Positions 1 through 8,334 of a DNA stretch of 64,000 nucleotides are shown here, one piece after another; within the stretch, counting starts at the first letter, position 1, and every line of letters begins with the position of its first letter. Under the pieces are notes generated by a model. That model saw nothing but the letters and a program-made list of their open reading frames with translations. It had not been told where the DNA came from and made no database searches. Position numbers and translations under genes: made by a program. Source of the stretch: Georgenia_B sunbinii (GTDB taxonomy: Bacteria > Actinomycetota > Actinomycetes > Actinomycetales > Actinomycetaceae); NCBI RefSeq assembly GCF_036421855.1, contig NZ_JAZGOK010000003.1, one strand, 5' to 3'.

Positions 1-505
1 CGGTGAGCTCGCCACCGGCGAGCGCCAGGCCGAACACCGCGGGACTGACGAAGTGGGTGCTCGAGGTCAGCGAGTCCAGGCCCGGCCGCTCCTTGAACCG
101 CAGCCCAGGCGCGGAGTACGCGACCACCGCGAACACGCTCACCGCGAGCACCAGCGCCGAGGCGACGCTGCCCCACGCCAGCAGCACGAGGAGGAACGGG
201 ACGTTGCTCACCACCGCCGCCACGATCGTCAGCCGGTGCCAGCGCCGGTTGAGGACGACGCCCTCGATGCCGCCCTTGCGCGGGTTGCGCAGGTCGGACT
301 CGTAGTCGAAGACGTCGTTGATCCCGTACATCAGCAGGTTGTACGGGATGAGGAAGTACAGCGCACCGACCACGAGCGGCAGGTCGACCCCGCCGCCGGT
401 CATCAGGTAGGCAGCGGCGAACGGGTAGGCGGTGTTGATCCAGCTCACCGGGCGGGACGCGCCAACGAGCTGTCGAACTGCCCCGGGCACAGCGGTCACG
501 CTCAA
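1..505 (-). CDS. crtEb: Lycopene elongase CrtEb (C50 carotenoid prenyltransferase), 3' part outside window
   Basis: UbiA-family membrane prenyltransferase that adds dimethylallyl units to lycopene to give flavuxanthin-type C50 precursors. The visible N-terminal ~168 residues include the aspartate-rich motif NDVFDYESD (about residues 64-72), which binds Mg-diphosphate, and several hydrophobic segments. The start is TTG at 505, overlapping the crtYf stop; an in-frame GTG at 499 is an alternative. It is the last visible gene of the crt operon, as in C. glutamicum. The C-terminus lies beyond base 1. Confidence 0.88.
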   Translation of the reverse strand, partial: MSVTAVPGAVRQLVGASRPVSWINTAYPFAAAYLMTGGGVDLPLVVGALYFLIPYNLLMYGINDVFDYESDLRNPRKGGIEGVVLNRRWHRLTIVAAVVSNVPFLLVLLAWGSVASALVLAVSVFAVVAYSAPGLRFKERPGLDSLTSSTHFVSPAVFGLALAGGELT

Positions 506-819
506 CGCTGCTCCTCCTCGACCGACGACCGTCGTCCCAGGATCTCCCACAGCGCCGGCAGCAGCAGGCCCGCAGCGAGCGGCCAGGCGAGGTCCTCGAC
601 CGGCGCGAGCAGCAGCGTGACGCCGGCGAGCTGGGACTCGTCGTAGCGGAACAGGTCCGCCCAGATCATCACCGAGTCGAAGACCACGGTGAGCACCAGC
701 AGCACGGCGAGGGTGAGCGCAGTCGTCAGCCACCACCGGCCACGGGCCCGGCGGGCGGCGACCACGCTGACGAGAGCACTGGGGAGCAGGAAGGCCAGCG
801 CGAGGCCGAGGTAGCTCAT
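502..819 (-). CDS. crtYf: C50 carotenoid epsilon-cyclase subunit CrtYf
   Basis: A 105-residue membrane protein with three hydrophobic segments and the lycopene-cyclase-domain signature APVEDLAWPL (about residues 72-81). Heterodimeric C50 cyclases need two such small subunits; this one pairs with CrtYe, encoded immediately upstream with a 4-base stop/start overlap. Together they cyclise the ends of flavuxanthin to a decaprenoxanthin- or sarcinaxanthin-type C50 carotenoid. Which ring isomer forms cannot be read from the sequence. Confidence 0.87.
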   Translation of the reverse strand: MSYLGLALAFLLPSALVSVVAARRARGRWWLTTALTLAVLLVLTVVFDSVMIWADLFRYDESQLAGVTLLLAPVEDLAWPLAAGLLLPALWEILGRRSSVEEEQR

Positions 820-1157
820 CGGGCCTCCTCTCGCGGTGCTCGCGGACGGACGAGGACCCGGGCCAGCAGGGCGTGGAGGACGAGGGTGAGGTAGCAGAGG
901 AAGGTGACGAAGACGAGCTCCTCGAGCGGCAGCTCGGGCGCCAGCATGATCCCGGTCATCGCCTCGCTCTCACCGCGGTGGTAGAAGCCGGCGGCGATCG
1001 CGGCGACGTCCCACAGCAGGAAGAACGCGACGCCGACGACGAGCACGATCAGCGCTCGCCTGACGTCGTGCCACAGCACCAGCGCGAAGCGTCGGTCGAG
1101 CAGCGCCATGCAGCCGGTCGCCCCGAGCAGCGCGGCGAGGTAGGCAAGCGCGATCAT
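816..1157 (-). CDS. crtYe: C50 carotenoid cyclase subunit CrtYe
   Basis: A 113-residue membrane protein, the partner of CrtYf. It has the family motif LPLEELVFVTF near residue 78 and three predicted transmembrane helices. The ATG at 1157 overlaps the crtI stop by four bases, and its own stop overlaps the crtYf start. The two-subunit layout crtYe-crtYf is typical of actinobacterial C50 clusters, whereas C40 beta-cyclases are single-chain CrtL or CrtY. Confidence 0.87.
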   Translation of the reverse strand: MIALAYLAALLGATGCMALLDRRFALVLWHDVRRALIVLVVGVAFFLLWDVAAIAAGFYHRGESEAMTGIMLAPELPLEELVFVTFLCYLTLVLHALLARVLVRPRAPREEAR

Positions 1158-2713
1158 CGGGACCCCCCTCGCTCCGCGCGCAGCCGGTCGCACAGGATCT
1201 CGGCGCTGATGAGGCACATCGGTAGGCCGATCCCCGGGATGGTGCTCGCCCCGGCGTAGTAGAGGCCGGCCACCCGCCGGGCGGCGTTGCCGGCGCGGAA
1301 GAACGCGCTCTGCCGCAGCGTGTGCGCGGGGCCGAGCATGCTGCCCTGCCAGGCGCCCAGGTCCGCGGCGAAGTCGGCCGGGCCGACGGTGCGCCGGACC
1401 CGGATCCGGTCGCGCAGGTCTGGGACGTCCGCCCACCGCGCGAGCTGGTCGATCGCGGCGTCGGCGATCTCCTCCACCGCCGGCGAGCCGGCGCCGTCGA
1501 CGCCGCCGCGACCGAGCCCGACGTCCGCCGGGACGGGCACCAGGATGAAGACGTTCTCGTCGTCGTCGGGCGCCACCGTGGGGTCGGTGCGTGACGGCGT
1601 GCAGACGTACGCCGAGGCCGGCCGAGGGACGCGGCCGGTGCGGATGTCGCGGAAGCTGGTGTCCCAGTCCCGGGTGAAGAACAGCGAGTGGTGGGCCAGC
1701 TGCGGCAGCCGGCCGGTGACGCCGAGGTAGACCAGCACCCCTGCCGGCCCGGGGTCGCTGCGCCGCCACCAGCGCTCGGAGTGGTCGCGCAGCCCGGCCG
1801 GCAGCAGCTGGTGCTCGATGTGGTGGAGGTCGGTCGCCCCGACGACGACGTCCGCCCGCAACAGCTGCTCGTGCCCGCCGGCGTCGCGGTACCGCACCCC
1901 GGTGGCGCGGGCCCGCCGGCGGCCGCGGCCGGCGACCGGCTCGGTGACGATCGCGGTGGCGGTGGCACCGGTGCGCAGCGTGGCGCCGGCCTGCCGGGCG
2001 AGGTCGGCGATCGCCTCGATCAGCCGGGCGAAGCCGCCGGCCGGGTAGCGCACGCCGCCGGTGAGGTCGAGGGAGCTCATCAGGTGGTACATGCTCGGCG
2101 TGCGTTCCGGCGAGGAACCGAGGAACACCGCGGGATAGCCGAGGACCTGGCGCAACCGGTGGTCGGAGAAGCGCGCGGCGACGTGCGACCGCAGCGAGCG
2201 CAGCAGCAGCGGCAGCAGCTGGTGGGCCCGGCGGGCGACCGCCGGGGTGGCCAGCTCCCGCACCGAGGTGAAACTGGTGTACAGAAAGTGCTCGAGCGCC
2301 ATGTCGTACGTGTCGCTGGCGCTCTCCAGGTACGCCTCGAGCCGCTTTCCGGCGCCGGGCTCGACCCGCTCGAAGGTGGCGATGTTCGCCGCGGTGCTCG
2401 CCAGCACGTCGAGCGGCTCGGCGTCGCCCTCGAAGAACACCCGGTAGGCGGGGTCGAGGGTGCTCAGCTCGAGCGCCTCGTCCGCCGAGCTGCCGAGCAG
2501 CCGGAAGAAGCGGTCGAAGACCTCGGGCATGAGGTACCACGAGGGCCCGGTGTCGAACCGGAAGCCGTCGGCGTGCCAGCTGCCGGCGCGTCCGCCGAGC
2601 GCCGGCCCGCGCTCGAGCAGCTCGACGTCGTAGCCGTCCTGGGCGAGCAGTGCGGCGCTGGCGAGCCCCGCGATGCCGCCGCCGACGACCACGGCGGTGG
2701 GTGGCCGGGTCAT
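1154..2713 (-). CDS. crtI: Phytoene desaturase CrtI
   Basis: A 519-residue FAD-dependent desaturase converting phytoene to lycopene. The N-terminus carries the dinucleotide-binding fold VVVGGGIAGL (residues 8-17) followed by the typical LGGRAGSW segment. Near the C-terminus it has the CrtI-type motif GASTIPGIGLPMCLISA. Its length is normal for bacterial CrtI (about 490-550 residues). The ATG at 2713 overlaps the crtB stop. It sits between crtB and crtYe, consistent with the order of the pathway. Confidence 0.95.
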   Translation of the reverse strand: MTRPPTAVVVGGGIAGLASAALLAQDGYDVELLERGPALGGRAGSWHADGFRFDTGPSWYLMPEVFDRFFRLLGSSADEALELSTLDPAYRVFFEGDAEPLDVLASTAANIATFERVEPGAGKRLEAYLESASDTYDMALEHFLYTSFTSVRELATPAVARRAHQLLPLLLRSLRSHVAARFSDHRLRQVLGYPAVFLGSSPERTPSMYHLMSSLDLTGGVRYPAGGFARLIEAIADLARQAGATLRTGATATAIVTEPVAGRGRRRARATGVRYRDAGGHEQLLRADVVVGATDLHHIEHQLLPAGLRDHSERWWRRSDPGPAGVLVYLGVTGRLPQLAHHSLFFTRDWDTSFRDIRTGRVPRPASAYVCTPSRTDPTVAPDDDENVFILVPVPADVGLGRGGVDGAGSPAVEEIADAAIDQLARWADVPDLRDRIRVRRTVGPADFAADLGAWQGSMLGPAHTLRQSAFFRAGNAARRVAGLYYAGASTIPGIGLPMCLISAEILCDRLRAERGGSR

Positions 2714-3573
2714 CGGCGCCCGCCGGAGAGCGTGGCACGCAGCACGAGCCGCGCCTTGACAGTGTCGGGCACCCGCACCCGGGAGCTGCGGATCTCGGCC
2801 GCAGGGGTGCTCCGTAGCCGTCGGGACAGCTCGGCGAACAGCAGATGGGCCGCGCGCACCGCCCGGCGGGCACCGGCCGGCAGCTCGAGCAGCGCCTGCT
2901 CGGCGGCGGCGAGGTCGGCGTCGATGTCGTCGAGCAGGAGGTCGCGGTGGCTGTCGCCGAAGGTGGCAGGGTCGAGGCCGGAGAAGTATGTCCTGCCCAG
3001 GGCGTCGCGGTCCTCGGCGAGGTCGCGGAGGAAGTTGACCTTCTGGAAGGCCGCGCCGAGCCGAGCGGCCCCGGGGGCCAGCCGGGCGTAGGTGTCCTCG
3101 TCCCGGCGGAGGAACACCCGCAGGCACATCAGCCCGACGACCTCCGCGGAACCGTGGACGTACTCCGCGAGGCTGGTCTCGTCGTGGTCGGTGACCGACA
3201 GGTCGGCCCGCATCGAGGCGAAGAAGGGCGCGATGAGCTCGGCGGTGATCCCGTGCTCCCGTGCGGTGCCGGCGAAGGCGTGGACAACCAGGTTGGCGCT
3301 GCGCCCGGTACGCGCGGCGCGGTGGGTCTCCGCCTCGAGCGCATCGAGCATCTCGGCACGGTCGGCGACCGGCCAGGACGGGTCGAGATCGTCGACGATC
3401 TCGTCGGCGAGCCGGACGAGGGCGTAGATGTTGCGCACGTGCGCCCGGTCGGGCTCCGGCAGCAGCCGGCAGGCCCACCCGAAAGAGGTGGAGTAGGAGC
3501 CGATGACGACGGCGGAGCTGGCGGCGGCCACGGCGTCGTAGCGGGAGACGGGCGAGCGCCGGTCGAGGCTCAC
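2710..3573 (-). CDS. crtB: Phytoene synthase CrtB
   Basis: A 287-residue squalene/phytoene-synthase family enzyme condensing two geranylgeranyl diphosphates to phytoene. Both aspartate-rich Mg-binding motifs are visible: DEIVDD (about residues 57-62) and NFLRDLAEDRDALGRTYF (about 180-197). The GTG at 3573 is chosen because it forms a GTGA overlap with the crtE stop; an in-frame upstream extension to 3711 is Arg-rich and lies inside crtE. Confidence 0.95.
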   Translation of the reverse strand: MSLDRRSPVSRYDAVAAASSAVVIGSYSTSFGWACRLLPEPDRAHVRNIYALVRLADEIVDDLDPSWPVADRAEMLDALEAETHRAARTGRSANLVVHAFAGTAREHGITAELIAPFFASMRADLSVTDHDETSLAEYVHGSAEVVGLMCLRVFLRRDEDTYARLAPGAARLGAAFQKVNFLRDLAEDRDALGRTYFSGLDPATFGDSHRDLLLDDIDADLAAAEQALLELPAGARRAVRAAHLLFAELSRRLRSTPAAEIRSSRVRVPDTVKARLVLRATLSGGRR

Positions 3574-4664
3574 CTCGCGCCCTCCCGGCAGGCGACCACG
3601 GCGTGCACCCAGTCCTCGAGCAGCGGGGCGATCGCCAGGTGGGCGACCGCGTTGCGGGCGGAGGCGGCCATCTCCTGCACGAGGTCCGCGACGAACGCGC
3701 GCGCCCCGCACAGCTCGAGGAGGTCGCGCACCCGGGCGACGTCCTCCTCGTCGACGGTGCCGGCGTGCAGGTACGGGCTGATCGCCGGCCAGGCCGCGGT
3801 GGTGCGGGCGTAGCTGATCAACGGCGTGGTCTTGCCGCCACGGAGGTCGGACAACGTGCTCTTGCCGGTCGTCGTCTGGTCGCCGAACATGCCGTCGAGG
3901 TCGTCGCCGAGCTGGTAGGCGACGCCGATGAGCCGGGCGAAGTTGCCGAGCGCGGCCTCCTCCGCCGGTTCGGTGCCGGCGAGCACGGCGGCGAGCCGCA
4001 GCGGCAGCTCGAAGGAGTAGACGGCTGTCTTCTGCTGCTCCATGGCGATGGTCTCGGCGATGTCGTCACCCCCGACGATGCTCAGCCGGACGTCGGTGAG
4101 CTCACCGGCAGCCGTCCGGTGGATCGCGTCGTCGAGGACGTCGAGGAGCCGGCGGACGACCGGCGCCGGTGCCCCGCACAGCGCGACGGTACGCACCGCC
4201 CCGGCGAGCGCCAGGTCCCCAGCGAGGATCGCCGCAGTGTCCCCGTAGTGCGCCGCCCGGTCCTCAGCGGTCCCCCACCCGCGGGCGTCGGCAGCGAAGG
4301 TGCCCGACACGTTAGGGCGGCCGCGGCGCACGGTGTCGCCGTCGATGACGTCGTCGTGGACGACGAGCGCGGTGTGGAGCAGCTCGAGGGCGGCGGCTAC
4401 CTCGGCGGCGACGTCGGTGTCCCGGCCGCCCAGCGCGAGGTACACGCTGTGGAACAGCGCCGGGCGGAACCGCTTGCCCCCGGCCGTCGACTCCTGCAGC
4501 ACCGTCCACAGCCGCCGGTGGTCGGCGCTGGAGATCTGCCGGTCGCCGGCGGCGAAGAAGCGGGCGAGCGCGGCCTCGGTGCGCTCGAGCCCGGCCTCGC
4601 GAACGTCACGCAGCATGGGCCGGGACGCTCGGACGGGCGCGCCCACGTCGCTGATCGACTCCAT
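3570..4664 (-). CDS. crtE: Geranylgeranyl diphosphate synthase CrtE
   Basis: A 364-residue trans-polyprenyl diphosphate synthase. The first aspartate-rich motif is DDVIDGD (residues 104-110) and the second is GDDLDG (about 253-258). GKRFRP (about 64-69) is the conserved Lys/Arg diphosphate-binding segment. It supplies GGPP for CrtB. The start at 4664 overlaps the stop of the TspO-like gene (TGATG). In C. glutamicum GGPP is also the ligand of CrtR, so this enzyme may set the inducer level; that is inferred from the homologous system. Confidence 0.95.
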   Translation of the reverse strand: MESISDVGAPVRASRPMLRDVREAGLERTEAALARFFAAGDRQISSADHRRLWTVLQESTAGGKRFRPALFHSVYLALGGRDTDVAAEVAAALELLHTALVVHDDVIDGDTVRRGRPNVSGTFAADARGWGTAEDRAAHYGDTAAILAGDLALAGAVRTVALCGAPAPVVRRLLDVLDDAIHRTAAGELTDVRLSIVGGDDIAETIAMEQQKTAVYSFELPLRLAAVLAGTEPAEEAALGNFARLIGVAYQLGDDLDGMFGDQTTTGKSTLSDLRGGKTTPLISYARTTAAWPAISPYLHAGTVDEEDVARVRDLLELCGARAFVADLVQEMAASARNAVAHLAIAPLLEDWVHAVVACREGAR

Positions 4665-5443
4665 CAGGTCGCGCCTCGGGTGCCGCGGAACCGGTAGACC
4701 ATGGTGGCCACCGCGACGATCGCGGCGGCGATGCCGGCGGCGACAGCGGTGGTGGTGGAGATCAGGTCGCCGCTGGTGCGGGCGACGGCGATCCAGGACA
4801 GTCCCCACACCAGCGTCGCGGCCGGGGCCAGCCGGCCCCGCCCGGCGCGCGCGAGCGCCACCCCGAGGACCGCGACGACGGCGAGCACCGCGGCCGCCCA
4901 CCACGCGGGCCGACCGCCGCCGGTGACGCCGCTGCCGGCGAGCGCGGCCGCGAGGTTGGCGCAGGTGGCCACCGACACCCAGCCGAGGTAGAGGCCCAGC
5001 GTGCCGTCCGCGACGACCGTCTCGACCCGGCTGCGGGGCGGGCGGGCGAGCAGCCGACGGAAGATCGTCGCGAGCACCGCGAGGAGCACGACGATGACGG
5101 CGACGCTCCCCCACACCTGGCCGGCCTGGACCACCAGGATCCAGCCGGCGTTGAGGAGCAGCGAGGCGACGACGAGCCAGCCGATGCGGCGGTGGTCGGC
5201 CGGGTCCCACCACTGCCACAGGGTGTAGGCGCCCAGCCCGATGTAGATGACGGTCCACACCGAGAAGGCGCCGGAGCCGGGGGCGAGGTGGGTGGCGTCG
5301 GCGGCGAGCAGCCCGTCGGCGGCCTCGGCGATGGGGGTGCCGCCGAAGACACCGACCCCGACCATCGAGCCGAGCACGCAGCCGACGAAGCTGATCGTCA
5401 CCGCGAGGCGTCGCACGAGGGACGCCCGTCGATCCGTCGTCAT
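4664..5443 (-). CDS. TspO/MBR-like tryptophan-rich membrane protein
   Basis: A 259-residue membrane protein with about seven hydrophobic segments and a tryptophan-rich stretch, VWTVIYIGLGAYTLWQWW (about residues 62-79), characteristic of the longer actinobacterial TspO/MBR homologues. Bacterial TspO proteins bind tetrapyrroles and other hydrophobic ligands and are linked to pigment and oxygen regulation. Its position inside the crt operon, overlapping mmpL by ATGA, suggests a role tied to carotenoid membranes, but no specific function can be assigned. Confidence 0.75.
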   Translation of the reverse strand: MTTDRRASLVRRLAVTISFVGCVLGSMVGVGVFGGTPIAEAADGLLAADATHLAPGSGAFSVWTVIYIGLGAYTLWQWWDPADHRRIGWLVVASLLLNAGWILVVQAGQVWGSVAVIVVLLAVLATIFRRLLARPPRSRVETVVADGTLGLYLGWVSVATCANLAAALAGSGVTGGGRPAWWAAAVLAVVAVLGVALARAGRGRLAPAATLVWGLSWIAVARTSGDLISTTTAVAAGIAAAIVAVATMVYRFRGTRGAT

Positions 5444-7668
5444 TTGCTGTGCCTGCCGCTCTTCCCGTCGTCGGGTATCCGCGTCTGCCAGGGCCACCAC
5501 ACCCGTCTGCCGATGTCGTAGACCATCCCAGGCACCAGCAGGCTCCGCACGACGAAGGTGTCGAGGAGGACACCGACGGCGACGATGAAGGCGAGCTGTG
5601 CGAGGAACAGCAGCGGGATGACGACGAGCGCGCCGAAGGTCGCGGCGAGCACCAGCCCCGCCGAGGTGATGACCCCGCCGGTGACCGCGAGGCCACGCAG
5701 CACCCCCGACCTGGTGCCGTGGCGCAGGGACTCCTCCCGCACCCGGGTCATCAGGAAGATCGAGTAGTCGATGCTCAGCGCGACGAGGAACACGAAGCCG
5801 AACAGCGGCACGGTCGCGTCGGCGCCCGGGAAGCCGAGGACGTGGTTGAAGAAGATCGCCGACAGCCCCATGGTCGCCGCGAAGGACAGCACGTTGACCG
5901 CGAGGATGACCAGCGGCGCGACGATCGCCCGCAGCAGCAGGACGAGCATAAGGAAGATGACGACGAGGACGACCGGCACGATGGTCAGCAGGTCGGCGCG
6001 GGCGGTCTCCTGGGTGTCGAGCCGCTGCGCCGCGGCGCCCCCGACCAGCGCTTCACTGTCCGCGGCGTGCACGGCGTCACGCACCTCGGCGGCGGTGACG
6101 GTGGCCTGCTGGCTCTCGCTGGGGTCGCTCGTCGTGGCCTCGATCTGGACCAGGCCGTCGACGACGACCGGCTGCCCGGACTCCTGGTCGGCGGTGATCT
6201 GCCCGTCGAGGATCCCGTCCACCTCGAGCACGGCGTCGAGGACGGCGTCGGCCTCACCCTCCGCGGTGATGACGACGATGGGCTGGACCTGGCCGGCGTC
6301 GAAGTGCTCGACCAGGACCTCTTCGCCGGCGACGGACTCGACGTCGCCGAGGAACACCTCGGTCTCGCCGGTGCCGTCCGCCTGCAGCGTGGGCAGGAAC
6401 GCCGCGAGCCCGACGAGGACGACCGCCACGGTCACCCACACCGCGCGCGGCCGGCGGCCGACGAGGCCGGCGACCCGGCCCCACAACCCGGTGGTGACGG
6501 GATCCGAGCCGGCGGCCGCCTCGGGGGCGTGGTCCGGCCGGCGCGGCCAGAAGAGCACCCGGGAGCGCCGCCCGGCGACGAGCAGCAGCGCCGGCAGGAG
6601 CGTCAGCGCGGCGAGCACCGCCGAGGCGATCCCGATGGCACCGACCGGGCCGAGGCTGGCGTTGGAGCCGAGGTCGGAGAGCAGCAGGCAGAGCAGGCCG
6701 ACGATGACGGTGCCGGCGCTGGCGAGGATCGGCTCGACCGAGGCGCGCCACGCAGCCCGCATCGCGTCGACCGGCTCGGCGTGGCGGGTGAGCTCCTCGC
6801 GGTAGCGCGCGACGAGCAGCAGCGAGTAGTCGGTCGCGGCGCCGATGACGAGGATCGACAAGATCCCCTGGCTCTGCCCGTTGAGCAGCAGCGTGCCGTT
6901 GCCGGCGAGCGGCTTGACCACGAGGGCGGCCGCGCAGAGCGCGAACACCGAGGTCAGCAGCACGGTGAAGGGCAGGATCGGCGAGCGGTAGACGAGGACG
7001 AGGATGACGAGGACGACGACGAGCGCGACCAGCAGCAGCACGCCGTCGATGCCCGCGAACGCGTTGACGAGGTCGGCGACGAAGCCGGCCGGGCCGGTCA
7101 CCCAGCCGGTGAGCTCGGCGCCGGGCAGCGTGTTGGCGCTGAGGGTGCGCAGCTCGTCGACGACGGCGTTGACGGTGCGCTCGCCGGTGTCGCCGAGTGG
7201 CTCGTTGGCGAGCTCGGCATCGACCGGCACCGGGAGCATGAGTGCCGCGCCGTCCTCTGCGGGCACGACGACGACCGGGCCGGCGAGGACGTCGCCGATA
7301 ACCTGACCGCCGGGCAGCGGGTGCTGCGGGATCTGGGCAGCCAGCTCCTCGGCGGCACCGATCTGCTCGGGGCTCACCTCGCCGCCGCCGGCCGGCTCGA
7401 GGACGATGAGCGCCGGCAGCGACTGGCTGTCGGTGAACCCAGCGGCGAGCTCGTCGGCGCGGGTGGACTCCGCGCTCGACGGCAGGAACGCGGCCGGGTC
7501 GTTCTCCTGCACCTCGGAGAGCGATCCCTGCGCCATCCCGCCGAAAGCGGCCACCCCCAGCCACGCCGCCAGCACGGCGAGCAGCAGCAGCGCCCGCCCG
7601 ATCGCCCCACCGCGCGACGCGCCGGTAGGCTGGCTGCGACGTTCGGAACCCGACTTGATACTAAGCAC
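5440..7668 (-). CDS. MMPL-family (RND) transporter of the carotenoid operon
   Basis: A 742-residue RND-superfamily protein with two repeats. Each has one N-terminal helix, a large extracytoplasmic domain and about five helices. The MMPL motif ATDYSLLLVARYREEL (first repeat) and its second-repeat counterpart SIDYSIFLMTRVREE carry the proton-relay Asp-Tyr pairs. The GTG at 7668 is preferred because a promoter-like pair ends 7 bases upstream; an ATG at 7740 would run into the promoter. In C. glutamicum an MMPL gene occupies the same place in the crt operon. The substrate is unknown. Confidence 0.88.
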   Translation of the reverse strand: MLSIKSGSERRSQPTGASRGGAIGRALLLLAVLAAWLGVAAFGGMAQGSLSEVQENDPAAFLPSSAESTRADELAAGFTDSQSLPALIVLEPAGGGEVSPEQIGAAEELAAQIPQHPLPGGQVIGDVLAGPVVVVPAEDGAALMLPVPVDAELANEPLGDTGERTVNAVVDELRTLSANTLPGAELTGWVTGPAGFVADLVNAFAGIDGVLLLVALVVVLVILVLVYRSPILPFTVLLTSVFALCAAALVVKPLAGNGTLLLNGQSQGILSILVIGAATDYSLLLVARYREELTRHAEPVDAMRAAWRASVEPILASAGTVIVGLLCLLLSDLGSNASLGPVGAIGIASAVLAALTLLPALLLVAGRRSRVLFWPRRPDHAPEAAAGSDPVTTGLWGRVAGLVGRRPRAVWVTVAVVLVGLAAFLPTLQADGTGETEVFLGDVESVAGEEVLVEHFDAGQVQPIVVITAEGEADAVLDAVLEVDGILDGQITADQESGQPVVVDGLVQIEATTSDPSESQQATVTAAEVRDAVHAADSEALVGGAAAQRLDTQETARADLLTIVPVVLVVIFLMLVLLLRAIVAPLVILAVNVLSFAATMGLSAIFFNHVLGFPGADATVPLFGFVFLVALSIDYSIFLMTRVREESLRHGTRSGVLRGLAVTGGVITSAGLVLAATFGALVVIPLLFLAQLAFIVAVGVLLDTFVVRSLLVPGMVYDIGRRVWWPWQTRIPDDGKSGRHSK

Positions 7669-7675
7669 GTTGAGG

Positions 7676-7704
7676 AATATGCCTGCTCTCGCCCAACCTC
7701 GCAA
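7676..7704 (-). promoter_or_regulatory. Predicted crt-operon promoter (minus strand)
   Basis: Read on the minus strand, TTGCGA (7704-7699) and CATATT (7681-7676) are separated by exactly 17 bases. The predicted transcript start falls at or a few bases before the GTG at 7668, so the message would be nearly leaderless, which is common in actinobacteria. On the plus strand TTGATA (7655-7660) and TATGCC (7678-7683), also 17 apart, could drive the divergent regulator. The two would overlap, a typical autoregulated layout. Confidence 0.5.
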
Positions 7705-7706
7705 CT

Positions 7707-7725
7707 CCGGCCGCCTCGCGGCCGG
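7707..7725. promoter_or_regulatory. Perfect 8-bp inverted repeat upstream of the crt promoter
   Basis: CCGGCCGC-ctc-GCGGCCGG lies in the 81-base gap between the MMPL gene and the MarR gene, just upstream of the predicted -35 of the crt operon and within the likely leader of the regulator. It could be an operator or an RNA hairpin. MarR sites are usually longer and more AT-rich, so the AT-rich block at 7655-7680 is an equally good operator candidate. Confidence 0.35.
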
Positions 7726-7749
7726 TATGGCGCCGACCACACCGCAACC

Positions 7750-8262
7750 GTGACGGTAGCCGGCAGCACCGATGCCGAGGGCGACGGCGAGGAGGGCGCG
7801 ACGCGACCGACGATCGCGTACCCGTCACCGGAGAAGTGGCCGACCGGCCGGCTGCTCTCGGCGGCCGCCCGCCGGGTCGAGCGCGCCTGGGACGCCTACC
7901 TGCTGTCCTGGGACCTCAGCCACGCCTCGGTCCCGGTGCTCGTCGTGCTCGCCCGCGGCCCGCTGTCGCAGCGTCAGGTCGCCGCGCAGATGCACGTGAC
8001 CGAGCAGGCGGTCGGCCGGGTGGTGCGCAACCTCGAGCGCAGCGGCCACGTGACCCGCCAGCGGCACCCGGCGGACCGTCGTCGTCAGGTGGTCGCGCTC
8101 ACCCCGAGCGGCCGGCAGTCGCTGACGACGCTCGACGACGCGCACGCGGTGGAGTCGCTCATCGGGGACTCGCTCTCCCCGGCACAGATCGACCAGCTGC
8201 GCGGGCTGCTCATCGAGCTGGTCACCGCGATGCCGCTGACCGACGAGCGCGACACGGTCTAG
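7750..8262 (+). CDS. crtR: MarR-family regulator CrtR of carotenoid synthesis
   Basis: A 170-residue winged-helix protein. The recognition region QVAAQMHVTEQAVGRVVRNLE and the wing RQRHPADRRRQVVALTPSG are clear MarR features. It starts at GTG 7750 and is transcribed away from the crt operon. In C. glutamicum the divergent MarR protein CrtR represses the crt genes and is released by GGPP. The same gene order (crtR | mmpL, crtE, crtB, crtI, crtYe, crtYf, crtEb) supports the same role here. The orthology call rests on this context as well as the fold. Confidence 0.8.
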   Translation: MTVAGSTDAEGDGEEGATRPTIAYPSPEKWPTGRLLSAAARRVERAWDAYLLSWDLSHASVPVLVVLARGPLSQRQVAAQMHVTEQAVGRVVRNLERSGHVTRQRHPADRRRQVVALTPSGRQSLTTLDDAHAVESLIGDSLSPAQIDQLRGLLIELVTAMPLTDERDTV

Positions 8263-8297
8263 CGCCCCCCGCCTGCCGCCGGGCGGGTGCAGCGCGC

Positions 8298-8328
8298 ACC
8301 GGCCGCCCGGCTGAGCCGGGCGGCCGGT
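8298..8328. terminator. Bidirectional hairpin between crtR and prs
   Basis: A 14-bp perfect stem (ACCGGCCGCCCGGC / GCCGGGCGGCCGGT) with a TGA loop lies between the convergent crtR and prs stops. There is no T-tract, as is usual for high-GC actinobacterial terminators. Confidence 0.75.
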
Positions 8329-8334
8329 GACTGA

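Noticed and set aside
5449..8262. Very long plus-strand open frame (over 900 codons) antisense to the MMPL gene
   Set aside because: Its composition is low-complexity Asp/Glu/Arg/Gly, typical of the antisense third-position shadow of a high-GC gene. Only its 3' part (7750-8262) is a real gene.
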